Counted from the first letter of the stretch, positions 15,688 through 27,552 are shown. The stretch: DNA of 64,000 bases from Chloroflexota bacterium (GCA_029782225.1 JAKOVF010000013.1:1-64000); one strand, 5' to 3'. Translations and numbers: made by a program. The notes: generated by a model from the sequence alone, not told the origin.

Positions 15688-15755
15688 AGGTCTCAGGTTG
15701 AAGATTGAAAGCTAGACGGACCTGCGACCTGTAACCTTCAACTCTCACATTTTCC

Positions 15756-16553
15756 ATGCAACTCATTCTTGGTCTCATCCTCGCACTCGTCATTGCTTTT
15801 CTCGCGTACGGTGCTCATAGTTTGAGTCGGAGCGGGGCGTTTGCAGCGGCAGTTGTCGGCACGGTCATCTTTGGCATTGGCGGCTGGCAGTGGGCGATCC
15901 TTTTGCTCACTTTCTTCGTTACCTCCAGCGCACTCACCCGCGCTTTCAAAAAGCGTAAACAGGCCCTGAGTGAGAAGTTCTCCAAAGGCGGCGAGCGCGA
16001 TGCGGGTCAGGTCTTTGGCAATGGCGGCATTGCCACAATATTTGCAGCACTTCACATTTTTTATCCCGAGGCTGCATGGCCCTGGATCGGTTTTGCCGCC
16101 TCGCTGGCGGCGGTGAACGCGGACACGTGGGCCACCGAACTTGGCGTGTTGAATCCACACCCGCCGCGCATGATTATCGATCTTAGAAAGATTGTAGAAA
16201 AAGGGACTTCCGGAGGGATCTCGATGGTCGGCACGCTCGCGTCCCTGGCAGGCGCAGCCATCATCGGCATTCTCGCCTCGCTGCTTGGACCTCAGCCTGC
16301 TTCCGCTTCGACAGCCATGATCATCACTCTGGCGGGGCTCTTTGGCTCGCTCTTCGACTCTTTTCTTGGGGCGACAGTCCAGGCCATGTACTTCTGCCCG
16401 AAAGATAACAAGGAGACCGAGAAACATCCTCTCCATACTTGCGGCGCAGAGACTTTTCATATCCGCGGCTGGAGGTGGCTGGATAATGACTGGGTTAATT
16501 TTGCGTGTGGTGCGGCGGGGGTAATGGTGGCGTTGATAGGTATGTCATTCTGA
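15756..16553 (+). CDS. DUF92 family membrane protein
   Basis: A 265-aa polytopic inner-membrane protein with about six hydrophobic helices. Family signatures: SRSGAFAAAVVGTVIFG near the N-terminus, KGGERDAGQVFGNGGIA, NADTWATELGVL, GTSGGISMVGTLASLAGA, LFGSLFDSFLGATVQ and a C-terminal LDNDWVNFACGAAG. Plant and cyanobacterial members of DUF92 (VTE6) are phytyl-phosphate kinases; the role in non-phototrophs is not known, and an isoprenoid-phosphate kinase is a guess. The last codons ATG TCA TTC TGA are supplied by the left end of a dispersed palindrome, so the C-terminus (MSF) may have been trimmed or replaced by repeat insertion. Confidence 0.85.
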   Translation: MQLILGLILALVIAFLAYGAHSLSRSGAFAAAVVGTVIFGIGGWQWAILLLTFFVTSSALTRAFKKRKQALSEKFSKGGERDAGQVFGNGGIATIFAALHIFYPEAAWPWIGFAASLAAVNADTWATELGVLNPHPPRMIIDLRKIVEKGTSGGISMVGTLASLAGAAIIGILASLLGPQPASASTAMIITLAGLFGSLFDSFLGATVQAMYFCPKDNKETEKHPLHTCGAETFHIRGWRWLDNDWVNFACGAAGVMVALIGMSF

Positions 16554-16648
16554 GGAGCTGCACTCCAGCGACGAAGAATCTCATATTACGATGCGAATTT
16601 TTTTCAAAGCGGAGATTCTTCGCCGCTAGGCGGCTCAGAATGATACAT
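16542..16648. repeat. Dispersed palindrome, CATTCTGAG family, between convergent genes
   Basis: The outer arms ATGTCATTCTGAG (16542-16554) and CTCAGAATGATACAT (16634-16648) are near-complementary. The inner arms CGAAGAATCTC (16572-16582) and GAGATTCTTCG (16612-16622) are perfect. The left arm supplies the stop codon of the DUF92 gene. Confidence 0.8.
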
Positions 16649-16651
16649 TCC

Positions 16652-18349
16652 TTACTTATCCTTCCAAATCCTGAAATCCTTCAGGTTCGATCCCCCCAGG
16701 AATTCCTTGACAATCGAATTGGCCGGGACCAGGTCCACATCAATCGGCAGAAACCATTCAAGGAAGGCGAGCAATCGCTTGGCTTCAATATATTCCGGCG
16801 TGCCGTAAGGGACCTGTCTCAGCAGCGGCTCGGCAAGAGGCTTGAGCGCAGCAAGCTCATATACGAGCGCAGAGTTGAACATCACGTCCGCGTTTTCCTG
16901 ATACGGGAAGATATGTTGCTTTTCGCCGCGGCGAACCGACTCCCAGCGTGAGATGGTGGATTGCGCCGTGTAACCGCGCTCGCGCGCATCACGAACAATG
17001 CGGCGGATGAGCCGCGTATCGGTGGTGGAGACGCGGTTATGCCGGTCGAGGTTGAGCTGCGTCAGGGCCGAGACATAGATTCGGAACGCGCGGCCCGCCA
17101 GACGGTCCGGGATGAGGCGGGGGTTCATCCCGTGAATCCCTTCGAGGATGATCGGCTGTCCCTCTTTCAATTGAACTTCGTCGCCTTCTTCCCTTCCCCC
17201 CGTAATGAAGTTGTAGCGCGGGAGTTTTGTCTTTTTGCCGGCAATTAATGATTCAAGGTGTTCTGCCAGCAGCGGCAGGTCAAGTGCTTCGATGGTTTCA
17301 AAGTCGGGCTTTCCGTCTTCACCGAGGGGTGTCAGATCCCGGTCAACGAAATAGTTATCAAGCTCGAGCGGATAGGGTGAGATGCCCTGCGCGAGCAATT
17401 GAACAGCAAGACGACGCGAGGTGGTGGTCTTACCGGAAGAAGAGGGCCCTGCAATCAAAATGATTTGCGAGTTACGCCGCGCAATCTCCTGCGCGAGGTC
17501 CGAAACGTTTAGCTCATGTAAGGCCTCGGAGACCAGGACGATCTCGTGTGCGCGGCCTGCCACGATGGCATCGTTCAATGCACCTACGTTGTCAATGCCA
17601 AGCAGACTCAGCCAGCTCCCATACTGCAAAAACGCGGTCAGCAATTTGGGATAGCTGCCCATCGGTTTGACTTCGGTGGGCGCATGGCGGCGGGGGAAGT
17701 GCAGGGTAAAGCCGCCGTTGATCGACGTGAGATCAAACCACTGGAGATAGCCTGTGGATGGAACCATATATCCATGCATGTAATCCATCATGCGATCACC
17801 GAGCCGATACAACGTGAGGTAATCCTTTTTGCGATATTTCAGCAGATGGACTTTATCGTCATAGCCGAGTTTCTCAAATTGCTCCATCGCAAACTTGATC
17901 GGCACTTCATATCGCTCAAAGGGCAGGTCGGCTTCGACCAATTCCCGCATATGACCCTTGAGCTGGTGAAGTTCATCCACGCTGAGTGGTTTCCGTTCAG
18001 TGACGTGGCAATAGTATCCGCCGGAGGCAACCGAATGGTCAATGCCCAGCTTGCCATTCGGAAATAGATCTGAAAAAGCCATTTCGAGCAGGAACGTGAG
18101 CGAGCGGCGATAGATGCGGGCACCGTCGGCCGTATCTGTCGTCACCGGAGTGACGCGCGATTCGATCTCGATGTGAAAACCCAGCTCGTGAAGCTCACCG
18201 TTTACGATCGCACCGACGACCGGCGCGTCGAACTGCAGGATCTTGAAAAATTCACTGACTTCGGCACCGCGCGGACCTGAAAGTACACGGCCATCCGGCA
18301 ATTCGATTTCCACTTCGGAGCGCGGCGAGATAAGCTTGACTTCCGACAT
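16652..18349 (-). CDS. TGS-domain / uridine-kinase-like nucleoside kinase
   Basis: A 565-aa three-part protein. Residues 1-60 are a TGS domain (ELPDGRVLSGPRGAEV, AIVNGELHEL). About 60-260 resemble the second additional domain of threonyl-tRNA synthetase (GIDHSVASGGYYCHV; HLLKYRKKDYLTLYRLG). About 280-500 form a P-loop nucleoside kinase (uridine kinase/phosphoribulokinase): Walker A AGPSSSGKTTTSRRL, LDNYFVDRDLTPLGEDGKPDFETI, Walker-B-like PIILEGIHGMNP, and lid DTRLIRRIVRDARERGYT. This architecture is known from other bacteria; the ThrRS-like part has lost its catalytic domain, and the in vivo substrate is uncertain. Last gene of a long minus-strand run. Confidence 0.9.
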   Translation of the reverse strand: MSEVKLISPRSEVEIELPDGRVLSGPRGAEVSEFFKILQFDAPVVGAIVNGELHELGFHIEIESRVTPVTTDTADGARIYRRSLTFLLEMAFSDLFPNGKLGIDHSVASGGYYCHVTERKPLSVDELHQLKGHMRELVEADLPFERYEVPIKFAMEQFEKLGYDDKVHLLKYRKKDYLTLYRLGDRMMDYMHGYMVPSTGYLQWFDLTSINGGFTLHFPRRHAPTEVKPMGSYPKLLTAFLQYGSWLSLLGIDNVGALNDAIVAGRAHEIVLVSEALHELNVSDLAQEIARRNSQIILIAGPSSSGKTTTSRRLAVQLLAQGISPYPLELDNYFVDRDLTPLGEDGKPDFETIEALDLPLLAEHLESLIAGKKTKLPRYNFITGGREEGDEVQLKEGQPIILEGIHGMNPRLIPDRLAGRAFRIYVSALTQLNLDRHNRVSTTDTRLIRRIVRDARERGYTAQSTISRWESVRRGEKQHIFPYQENADVMFNSALVYELAALKPLAEPLLRQVPYGTPEYIEAKRLLAFLEWFLPIDVDLVPANSIVKEFLGGSNLKDFRIWKDK

Positions 18350-18354
18350 AGATT

Positions 18355-19434
18355 CTAGTTTTGGGATGATAAGATGGAAAGGAGTTTTTGGGGCTGATGC
18401 GCGTACTCCTCCAGCGGGACATCTCTCCGTGTCAGCGACATCAGCGTTTCGGTCAGGACTTTATTGACCGGAGTGGGGATCCTGGTTTTTTCTCCCGCTC
18501 GCACAACCGCGCCGTGCAGATATTCTACTTCGCTCTGGCCGCGACCGGAGTGGAGGTCAATGTGAAAGGAAGGCATCTTTCCGCCTCGCCCGCTGCCGGC
18601 CGCGCGACCCAGCAAAGGCCTGGATAGCCATAGAGGCAACTTCGTGGCAAACGCCAGCGCACGGACCGGCGTCCCGGGCAAATCCACCACTTTCAAATGT
18701 TGTGCTTCCATCACTGCCAGGCATTCGCGCAGCATGTCAATTTCCAGCTTATAGAGATCCTTATTGGAAAAGACTTGAGCGGCGGTCATGTCGAGGATGG
18801 CTGAAGTGGGATTCGCGATCAGATTGGTCAGCATCTTCGACCATTTCATGCTGTGCGGATCAGGATACAGGCGGCATTTAAGGTAGGCATCATTGAAGGC
18901 CGCGACCAGTTTTTCCGAGAGTGGATGCCCGGCTCCAATCCCGACGCCGCGCAATTTCTCAAGGACAATGTCACCAGCCGCACGACGGCCAATCGCGCTG
19001 GTCACTGTACCGTAAATCACTTTGTCCGGGCCAAACTCGCCGGCAATTGCCTGTTCGTTTTCCACGCCGTTTGAGAGGCAGAGGATGGGAGGGAGTTTGT
19101 CGGCAAAGGGCCTCATCCCCTGCAGGGCGGGCCGCGTGTCGAAAGATTTCAGGGCGAAGAGTGCCACGTCAAACGGCCAGTATTTCAGCGCCTCTTCCAG
19201 GGAGGGCATAATGACAAAGGACTGCGGACGAAGGACGAAAGCTTCCTTTGTTTTCCTTCGCTCGTCAATCGTCAGGTCAAGGCGCAATCCGTGTTCTCGC
19301 AACTCTTCGACGACTTTCGGTTGTTCCACGAAGATGAGTTGATGGCCCGCGAGAGCCAGCGAGCCGCCAACATAAGTCCCAATCGCGCCCGCGCCAAATG
19401 CAAGAATTTTCAAAGCTGAAGAACTGGCCTGCAC
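18355..19434 (-). CDS. 2-dehydropantoate 2-reductase family oxidoreductase
   Basis: A 359-aa ketopantoate-reductase family protein. Seen: Rossmann loop LAFGAGAIGTYVGGSLA, ALKSFDTRPAL, LSNGVENE (the family CLQNGxxN position), the catalytic Lys region MKWSKMLTNLIANPTSAI, and a C-terminal HIDLHSGRGQSEVEYLHG that matches the family's substrate-recognition Ser/Glu region (usual PSMxQDxxxGRxTEIDxxxG). The true substrate may be 2-dehydropantoate or another 2-keto acid. It is longer than typical PanE (about 300 aa), in part because of an insertion at residues about 55-75 that seems to derive from a dispersed repeat. The start GTG 19434 lacks a strong ribosome site. Confidence 0.8.
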   Translation of the reverse strand: MQASSSALKILAFGAGAIGTYVGGSLALAGHQLIFVEQPKVVEELREHGLRLDLTIDERRKTKEAFVLRPQSFVIMPSLEEALKYWPFDVALFALKSFDTRPALQGMRPFADKLPPILCLSNGVENEQAIAGEFGPDKVIYGTVTSAIGRRAAGDIVLEKLRGVGIGAGHPLSEKLVAAFNDAYLKCRLYPDPHSMKWSKMLTNLIANPTSAILDMTAAQVFSNKDLYKLEIDMLRECLAVMEAQHLKVVDLPGTPVRALAFATKLPLWLSRPLLGRAAGSGRGGKMPSFHIDLHSGRGQSEVEYLHGAVVRAGEKTRIPTPVNKVLTETLMSLTRRDVPLEEYAHQPQKLLSILSSQN

Positions 19435-19536
19435 AATAACGACTCCGATAAATCAAAGGTTACGCGGAGCGCAGGCATTAGTCTACAACTTATGATGCGA
19501 GCTAAAGTCGGCGCTCCGAGGTCTATTTGAAAGGAG

Positions 19537-20187
19537 TTAAGAACCCCTGTTCCCATTCCAATGGGCATGATCATTCAGTGTATCGATCGCCCAGCGGTGT
19601 TGATGGGGGAAATAGATCAGCCGCGCGAAGGATGTATTGCCAAAGCGGAAGCGTACGCCCGCGTTATTTGCCTGCGGTGTGATCCCCATTACCGCATGCA
19701 TGAACTGGTTCAACATACCGCCATGCGAAACGATCAAATACTTGCCCGGTGTACGCTTGAGCAAATAATGCAGAGCCAGCCCTGCGCGCAGGAAGAGTTC
19801 CCAATCGCCTTCGCCCACCAGGCCGACAGGATCATACGGTGTGTAAAATTCGGGGTGGTTGAATTTTTGTCGTACCTCAAGGGCTGTCAGCCCGGAAAAT
19901 TCGCCGTTATCACGTTCCATCCAGACCGGGTCACACTCCACCGGAATATTCAACTCGGCGCCGACGATCTCCGCGGTCTCTTTCGCCCGTAGCAGCGGGC
20001 TGGTAATAATCCAGTCAAATCTCACCTTCTCTTTTTTCCAACGATTTGCGAGCGCTTGCGCCTGTGAGCGCCCAGTATCTGTCAATGCAAAATCAGATTG
20101 TCCCTGCCAGCGGGCTTCCGCATTCCCAATCGATTCGCCATGACGAAGGAGGGTAATTTCGAATACAGCAGCTCGAGTGTCATTCAT
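19537..20187 (-). CDS. Histidine phosphatase family protein (phosphoglycerate mutase-like)
   Basis: A 216-aa member of the branch 1 histidine acid phosphatases. The catalytic RHG is in ITLLRHGESIGN; a second Arg is in TSPLLRAKETAEI, the acid residue in MERDNGEFSG, and the second His in IVSHGGMLNQF. It probably dephosphorylates a small cytosolic substrate; cofactor-dependent mutase activity is unlikely without more specific motifs. ATG 20187 overlaps the 3' end of the upstream glycosyltransferase (which ends at 20180), implying translational coupling. GTG 20190 and 20199 are alternative starts. Confidence 0.88.
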   Translation of the reverse strand: MNDTRAAVFEITLLRHGESIGNAEARWQGQSDFALTDTGRSQAQALANRWKKEKVRFDWIITSPLLRAKETAEIVGAELNIPVECDPVWMERDNGEFSGLTALEVRQKFNHPEFYTPYDPVGLVGEGDWELFLRAGLALHYLLKRTPGKYLIVSHGGMLNQFMHAVMGITPQANNAGVRFRFGNTSFARLIYFPHQHRWAIDTLNDHAHWNGNRGS

Positions 20188-21130
20188 CACGCTTATCACC
20201 TTTCAACAAATAATGGGGCCTGCGCTTCACTTCCTGAAAGATGTAGCCAACGTACACGCCAATAAAGCCGAGCAGGATCATAATGATGCCACTGGCGATC
20301 AACATCACAGCCATTAAGGAACTCCAGCCCGGTACGATCTTTTGAAACTGTCCGCTGATCCAGAGATTCAGGACATAAAGAATCTGCGCACATGCGAGGA
20401 TAATAAAGATGGCTCCCGCACTCAGGCCAATATACAGCGGCATGAGAGAAAACGAAAAGACCGCGTCGGAGGCAAGACGCAACATCTTGCCAAACGAATA
20501 TTTCGATTTCCCCGCAACCCGCTTTGGTTCTTCATAAGGAAGGATGATCGAAGAATATCCCATCCATGACACCATGCCGCGTAAAAAACGATGATATTCC
20601 GGCATGGACTTCAGCGCATCTACGGCCTGGCGCGAGAGGGCACGGAAATCCGCCGCGCCGGGCAACATCCGTGTGCCGCTGACGATGTTGATCACGCGAT
20701 AGAAGAGGCCTGAGGTCCATTTCTTAAAGGAAGCCGGTTGAGCCTCCTCCAAACGCTGGGTCTGGACAATGTCGTAGCCCTGTTTGATGAGGTCAAGCAT
20801 TTGCGGGATGACTTCAGGTGGATGCTGACCATCCGCGTCCATCGTGATGACGATATCGCCGCGGGCCGCGTCCATGCCGGCTGTCAGCGCGGCCTGATGC
20901 CCAAAGTTGCGGCTGAGCATGAGCAGGGAAATGCGGGGATCGGCATTCGCTAATTTTCGGAGCGAATCAATCGTCCCATCGCGTGAGCCGTCGTCTACAT
21001 AAATCAAACGAAAATCGTACGGAAGTCCATTCAGGACGTCGCGCAGGCATACATAAGTCTGTTCGACAACGCCAGCCTCGTTGAAAACGGGGATGACGAT
21101 GTCGACAGACTGTTTTTTCTTCGTTGCCAT
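20180..21130 (-). CDS. GT2 polyprenyl-phosphate glycosyltransferase (DPM1/GtrB-like)
   Basis: A 316-aa membrane-anchored glycosyltransferase that moves a sugar from an NDP donor to undecaprenyl phosphate on the inner face of the membrane. The N-terminal GT-A domain has IVIPVFNEAGVVEQ, YVDDGSRDGT, the catalytic DAD in VITMDADGQHPPE and SRNFGHQAALTAGMD. About residue 150 on has MLPGAADFRALSRQAV, and R-x-A-G-x-S-K-Y (RVAGKSKYSFGKM) is typical of the DPM1/GtrB/ArnC group. Two membrane helices at about 232-262 and 270-300. It sits 34 bases downstream of glpD and may belong to that transcript. Which sugar it transfers is unknown. Confidence 0.9.
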   Translation of the reverse strand: MATKKKQSVDIVIPVFNEAGVVEQTYVCLRDVLNGLPYDFRLIYVDDGSRDGTIDSLRKLANADPRISLLMLSRNFGHQAALTAGMDAARGDIVITMDADGQHPPEVIPQMLDLIKQGYDIVQTQRLEEAQPASFKKWTSGLFYRVINIVSGTRMLPGAADFRALSRQAVDALKSMPEYHRFLRGMVSWMGYSSIILPYEEPKRVAGKSKYSFGKMLRLASDAVFSFSLMPLYIGLSAGAIFIILACAQILYVLNLWISGQFQKIVPGWSSLMAVMLIASGIIMILLGFIGVYVGYIFQEVKRRPHYLLKGDKRDE

Positions 21131-21164
21131 TCCAAGAATTCTACCACGCCCCCAAATGACCGCT

Positions 21165-22877
21165 TCACAAACGGTCCTTCGAATCGCTCAGGATGACCCC
21201 GTGCCTGTCCGCCAGTATAGACAACGTGCGCGCTTCCTCGGCCTTCCTTTGATCACCTGTCCAATTCAAGGCCGTCATCAGGATGCCAGAGAGTTCATGG
21301 ATCGCACCACTGCTCAGGCGGCCAAGCATGGCGAGCATACTTCGTCGCAGGATGAGGTCGTCGAGGTGAACAACTTTCTCGTGCTTCGCGAGGAATTCAA
21401 CTTCGCGACGTGAATACTCCGGGATGGTTTTTAGTGGCTCATCTGAATCCCGTTTGATAAATTCCGCAACCACTTCGGCGCGGCCGCCGTAACGTTGATA
21501 TAAACCACGGACGCGCTCGATCGGAATACCCGTCCAGGCGCAGATGGATTCGAGTTTACGCTGCAATTCCTTTTCGTCATGTGTAAAGCCGCGCCCACCG
21601 CCGATCGGCAGGTCAGCGGTGCTCTTCTTTCTTTCTAATCCAAGATAAGTCAAAGTCTTGTCCGTTGTCTGCTCAGAGAAGGCGCGGAAGGAAGTCCACT
21701 TTCCACCGACCAGGGAATAGACCGGGAAGGTGAGTCCTGTCCATTCGCCACCCACCACCTCGATCGCATGATCGCGTGTGATCTGTCCGGTCGTCTTCGC
21801 ATGGCTGTACGCCAGTGGACGAACACCCGAGAAGCGAAAGACAATCTGCTCGTGAGTGACTTTGATATCGGGAAATACGCGCGCCACCATGCCAAGGAAA
21901 TATCCCACTTCTTCGTCGGTGCAGCGCGCTTCATCGGGGTTTTCGATGGGCAGGTCGGAGGTCCCAATCAGGACACGGTCGTACAGCGGGAAGATCAGCA
22001 CAATACGCCCATCTTTGTTTTCAAAGAAGAATTCATTGTCACCAATAGCTGTGCGCAGTTCAGGATGATCCAACACAAGATGCGAACCTTTGGTGCCGCC
22101 AATGAAACGGGTGGACAGGCCAATATTCTTGTTGGCAAAGTCAATCCACGGACCGGCCGCGTTGATCAACAGTTTCGGCTTGACCTCGAAGGTCTCATCG
22201 GTCAATTCATTTCGCAGCAAGACAGAGTCCTTGTTCGCCGATACGAGGCTTACATAATTCAAGGCATGTGCTTTTGGATTTTCTGCTTCCCCATCCAGGA
22301 TCAGTTCGGTGGCGAGCCGCTCGGGGCTTTGAATGGAACCGTCATAATACGTGGCCGTATTGACGATCTTCGGATTCAAGCGCGGCCATTTCTTGAGCGA
22401 TGCGCTGCGCCCTATAAATTGATGAGGCGGCACAGTCCCATTCCTACCCGTATAGGCATCATAGAGCATGAGCCCAATCTTGATCACCAGCGAGCCGCGT
22501 TCAGATGGTTTATCCAGTAATCGCAAAAACTTCAGCGGTGCATTGAGCAAGCCTGAAAGATACTTGAACATGGGCACGGTCGTTGGCAGCGGCTTGACGA
22601 TGTGCGGGGCGTTCTTGATCATGCGGTTGCGTTCCTGCACCGCTTCGCGCACCAGGCGGAATTCACCGTTCTCAAGATAGCGAATCCCGCCATGCGCCAT
22701 ATGTGAGGAGGCAGAGCTCGCGCCGGAGCAAAAGTCGCCGCGGTCGATCATCAGCACATCCACACCGTTGAGAGCAAGGTCACGGAATGTACCGATGCCG
22801 TTGATTCCCGCACCGACGATCAGCACGGATACTTCAGGATTGTTTTTATAGGAAGAGATAATTTCGTTACGGTTCAT
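21165..22877 (-). CDS. glpD: Aerobic glycerol-3-phosphate dehydrogenase
   Basis: A 570-aa FAD-dependent, membrane-associated enzyme that oxidises sn-glycerol-3-phosphate to dihydroxyacetone phosphate and passes electrons to quinone. Seen: the FAD motif VLIVGAGINGIGTFRDLAL, MIDRGDFCSGASSASSHMAHGGIRYLE, INAAGPW, GGTKGSHLVL, LIGTSDLPI and TGQITRDHAIE, and a C-terminal alpha-helical domain (DUF/DAO_C). The length fits GlpD. GGTGA lies just before ATG 22877. It follows glpK by 81 bases in the same direction, so glycerol is phosphorylated and then oxidised by one transcript. Confidence 0.95.
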   Translation of the reverse strand: MNRNEIISSYKNNPEVSVLIVGAGINGIGTFRDLALNGVDVLMIDRGDFCSGASSASSHMAHGGIRYLENGEFRLVREAVQERNRMIKNAPHIVKPLPTTVPMFKYLSGLLNAPLKFLRLLDKPSERGSLVIKIGLMLYDAYTGRNGTVPPHQFIGRSASLKKWPRLNPKIVNTATYYDGSIQSPERLATELILDGEAENPKAHALNYVSLVSANKDSVLLRNELTDETFEVKPKLLINAAGPWIDFANKNIGLSTRFIGGTKGSHLVLDHPELRTAIGDNEFFFENKDGRIVLIFPLYDRVLIGTSDLPIENPDEARCTDEEVGYFLGMVARVFPDIKVTHEQIVFRFSGVRPLAYSHAKTTGQITRDHAIEVVGGEWTGLTFPVYSLVGGKWTSFRAFSEQTTDKTLTYLGLERKKSTADLPIGGGRGFTHDEKELQRKLESICAWTGIPIERVRGLYQRYGGRAEVVAEFIKRDSDEPLKTIPEYSRREVEFLAKHEKVVHLDDLILRRSMLAMLGRLSSGAIHELSGILMTALNWTGDQRKAEEARTLSILADRHGVILSDSKDRL

Positions 22878-22958
22878 GTTTCACCATGTTGGTTCCAGGT
22901 TTCAGGTGCGAGGTTTCAAGTTCAGAACCTGATCCCTGAGACGCGAACACCTGACACT

Positions 22959-24452
22959 TTATTCGACCCAATCAAACGTCCTCGTCACAGCTTTTTTCCA
23001 GTTCGAGTACAGATTCTCGCGCGTGGACCCGTCCATCTGCGGTTTCCATTCCCTGTCGCGGCCCCAGTTGGCGCGTAACTCATCATAGTCCTTCCAGAAG
23101 CCGACCGCAAGTCCCGCGGCATAGGCCGCGCCCAGGGCAGTAGTCTCTGCAACCCTGGGGCGGATGACCGGCACGTTCAAGAGGTCAGCCTGGAATTGCA
23201 TCAGTGTTTCATTGAAGACCATACCGCCGTCCACTTTGAGCGCAGTCAGTTTGACGCCCGAGTCTGCTTCCATCGCATCCAGAACTTCGCGTGTCTGGAA
23301 TGCGGTCGCTTCAAGAGCGGCGCGGGCAATATGACCTTTGTTGACGAAACGCGTCATTCCCAGGATGGCGCCGCGTGCATCACTCCGCCAGTATGGAGCA
23401 AACAAGCCAGAAAACGCCGGGACAAAATAAATGCCGCCATTGTCCTGCACTGTCTTAGCCAGGGCTTCCACGTCAGAGGACTTTTCGATCAGCCCAAGAT
23501 TGTCTCGCAGCCACTGGACCAGTGCTCCGGTGATCGCGATGGAGCCTTCAAGAGCATAAATAGCTTCTTCCTTGCCAATCTTGTATCCAAGCGTTGTCAG
23601 CAATCCAGACTTGGATGGCACAGGTTTTTCACCTGTGTTCAACAACATGAAACAACCGGTGCCGTAGGTGTTCTTTGCTTCTCCGGGACTGTAACAGGTC
23701 TGACCGAAGAGCGCGGCCTGCTGGTCGCCGAGATCGCCGGCCACTGGAATGCCGCCCACCGCGCCTTTTGCCATGCCATAAACTTCAGAAGAGGAACAGA
23801 TCGCGGGCAGCATGGCGCGCGGGATGCCGAGCAGTTTCAGGATTTCCTCATCCCAATCGAGGGTGGATAGATCCATCAGCATCGTGCGCGAGGCATTGGT
23901 CACGTCGGTGACATGCACGCCGGTTAAGTTCCAGATGACCCAGGTATCGATATTGCCAAATAGTAACTCGCCCTTTTCAGCGCACTCACGAGCGCCACGG
24001 ACGTTATCGAGAATCCACTTTATTTTCGGCCCGGAGAAATAGGTTGCCAGCGGCAGGCCCGTTTTGCCGCGGAAACGATCCTGCCCTCCATCTTTTGCAA
24101 GCTCATTGATGATCCCATCCGTGCGCGTGTCCTGCCAGACAATGGCATTGTAAACGGGGCGTCCCGTTTCCTTTTCCCAAACGACTGTCGTCTCGCGCTG
24201 ATTCGTGATCCCAATCGCCGCGATCTCACCGACGATGGACGGTGGACCACTGACCACTTTTCCCAGCGCCCCCCTCATCACCTCCTGAGTGCGCTCCCAG
24301 ATCTCCAGCGGATCATGCTCCACCCAACCAGGTTTCGGATAGATCTGCTGATGTTCCCTCTGGTCCACAGCAACAATATTCCCCGCGTGATCGAAAATAA
24401 TGAAACGAGTGCTGGTCGTGCCCTGATCCATTGCGGCGACGTATTTTGGCAT
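22959..24452 (-). CDS. glpK: Glycerol kinase
   Basis: A 497-aa FGGY-family kinase converting glycerol to sn-glycerol-3-phosphate with ATP in the cytosol. Family signatures: [16 protein letters not shown] (phosphate loop), [69 protein letters not shown] and [19 protein letters not shown]. The length is typical. ATG 24452 is chosen because GGAGGA (24458-24463) lies 5-6 nt upstream; an upstream in-frame GTG/ATG has no such site. It is separated from katG by a terminator, so it starts its own transcript, with glpD next. Confidence 0.97.
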   Translation of the reverse strand: MPKYVAAMDQGTTSTRFIIFDHAGNIVAVDQREHQQIYPKPGWVEHDPLEIWERTQEVMRGALGKVVSGPPSIVGEIAAIGITNQRETTVVWEKETGRPVYNAIVWQDTRTDGIINELAKDGGQDRFRGKTGLPLATYFSGPKIKWILDNVRGARECAEKGELLFGNIDTWVIWNLTGVHVTDVTNASRTMLMDLSTLDWDEEILKLLGIPRAMLPAICSSSEVYGMAKGAVGGIPVAGDLGDQQAALFGQTCYSPGEAKNTYGTGCFMLLNTGEKPVPSKSGLLTTLGYKIGKEEAIYALEGSIAITGALVQWLRDNLGLIEKSSDVEALAKTVQDNGGIYFVPAFSGLFAPYWRSDARGAILGMTRFVNKGHIARAALEATAFQTREVLDAMEADSGVKLTALKVDGGMVFNETLMQFQADLLNVPVIRPRVAETTALGAAYAAGLAVGFWKDYDELRANWGRDREWKPQMDGSTRENLYSNWKKAVTRTFDWVE

Positions 24453-24484
24453 GTGTGTCCTCCAACCAGGAGATTGAGCCAATT

Positions 24485-24522
24485 GTAAAACAAAAAACAG
24501 GCTGGGACGAAAGGTCCCAGCC
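24485..24522 (-). terminator. Rho-independent terminator after katG
   Basis: GGCTGGGAC (24500-24508) and GTCCCAGCC (24514-24522) form a 9-bp stem. On the minus strand it is followed by TGTTTTTTG. Confidence 0.9.
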
Positions 24523-24603
24523 CGAATCCCGGAGAGCGAATCTTGTTTATGCTATACCTGGAGAACAGGTTACCGGGATGTAATCATCTGCGCCTTTATA
24601 CGA

Positions 24604-26841
<2,238 letters not shown>

Positions 26842-27017
26842 TCAAACTTACTTGCCGGAGGTGGGCTGGGAAGCGCCTTCGAGGTCAGGACCCACTACGA
26901 AACACGGTAATTCCTGTTTTACCGGCGGATTTCGGCTATTTTCAATTGCTTTTTCTGGCCATTGGAATCTCCTTGTTGGATTGAAAAAGATTCATACCAA
27001 ACACTTCTAAATCGTGT

Positions 27018-27458
27018 CTATTCGCTCTTGTTCTGGCAATCCAAACATATTCCATAAAAGTCCAGTTGGTGCTTCAGGACTCGAAAGCCAAAGCTTGTTT
27101 CAACTTCTTGAAGGATGCCTTCCACGGCTTTGTCAAGCTCTCCATCCGTAATCTGCTGACACCTCATACAAATCAAATGAGGATGTGGATAAGGCTTGTT
27201 GCCATCATAATGGCTGTCATCACGCAAACTGATCTCAAGCACCTCGCCCAATTCTTTCAGTAGATCAAGCGTTTTATAAACAGTTGCCAGACTCATGGTG
27301 GGAAACTGGACTTTGATCTGGTCATAAAGTCTATGGGCACTCGGATGACCCTCACTTGCAGCAATTAAGCGAATCAACTCCACTCGTTGTGGAGTTAAAC
27401 GATATCTGCTCCTCAATCTGGTGATCAATTGTTCAAACCGATTCTGTGAATCCGTCAT
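27018..27458 (-). CDS. perR: Fur-family peroxide-responsive regulator (PerR-like)
   Basis: A 146-aa Fur-superfamily repressor. An N-terminal winged helix (LTPQRVELIRLIAAS, SLATVYKTLDLL) precedes a metal-sensing C-domain with HPHLICMRC and CLDC (two CxxC pairs for structural zinc). In the H-x-H-x2-C-x2-C segment the residue 13 after the first His is Asp (QQITDGE), the position where PerR has Asp104 and Fur proteins have Glu. This supports PerR, which senses peroxide by iron-catalysed His oxidation. It is flanked by katG and rubrerythrin, its expected targets. No perfect PerR box was found; an AT-rich stretch lies upstream (27480-27510). Confidence 0.85.
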   Translation of the reverse strand: MTDSQNRFEQLITRLRSRYRLTPQRVELIRLIAASEGHPSAHRLYDQIKVQFPTMSLATVYKTLDLLKELGEVLEISLRDDSHYDGNKPYPHPHLICMRCQQITDGELDKAVEGILQEVETSFGFRVLKHQLDFYGICLDCQNKSE

Positions 27459-27552
27459 TTATGCTCTTATGGATAACAATTCTTTATAAATTATTATTAT
27501 TACTTATTTTAGCGATTTTGCGTTATTAAGTCCAATAGGAAATCTGGCACAA

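Noticed and set aside
21768-22520. A 250-codon open frame antisense to glpD
   Set aside because: glpD is fully supported by FAD and substrate motifs; the antisense frame has no ribosome site and no recognisable domain.
27480-27510. A PerR box upstream of perR
   Set aside because: The AT-rich TTATAAATTATTATTATTA stretch matches the 7-1-7 consensus poorly; too many mismatches to report as a site.
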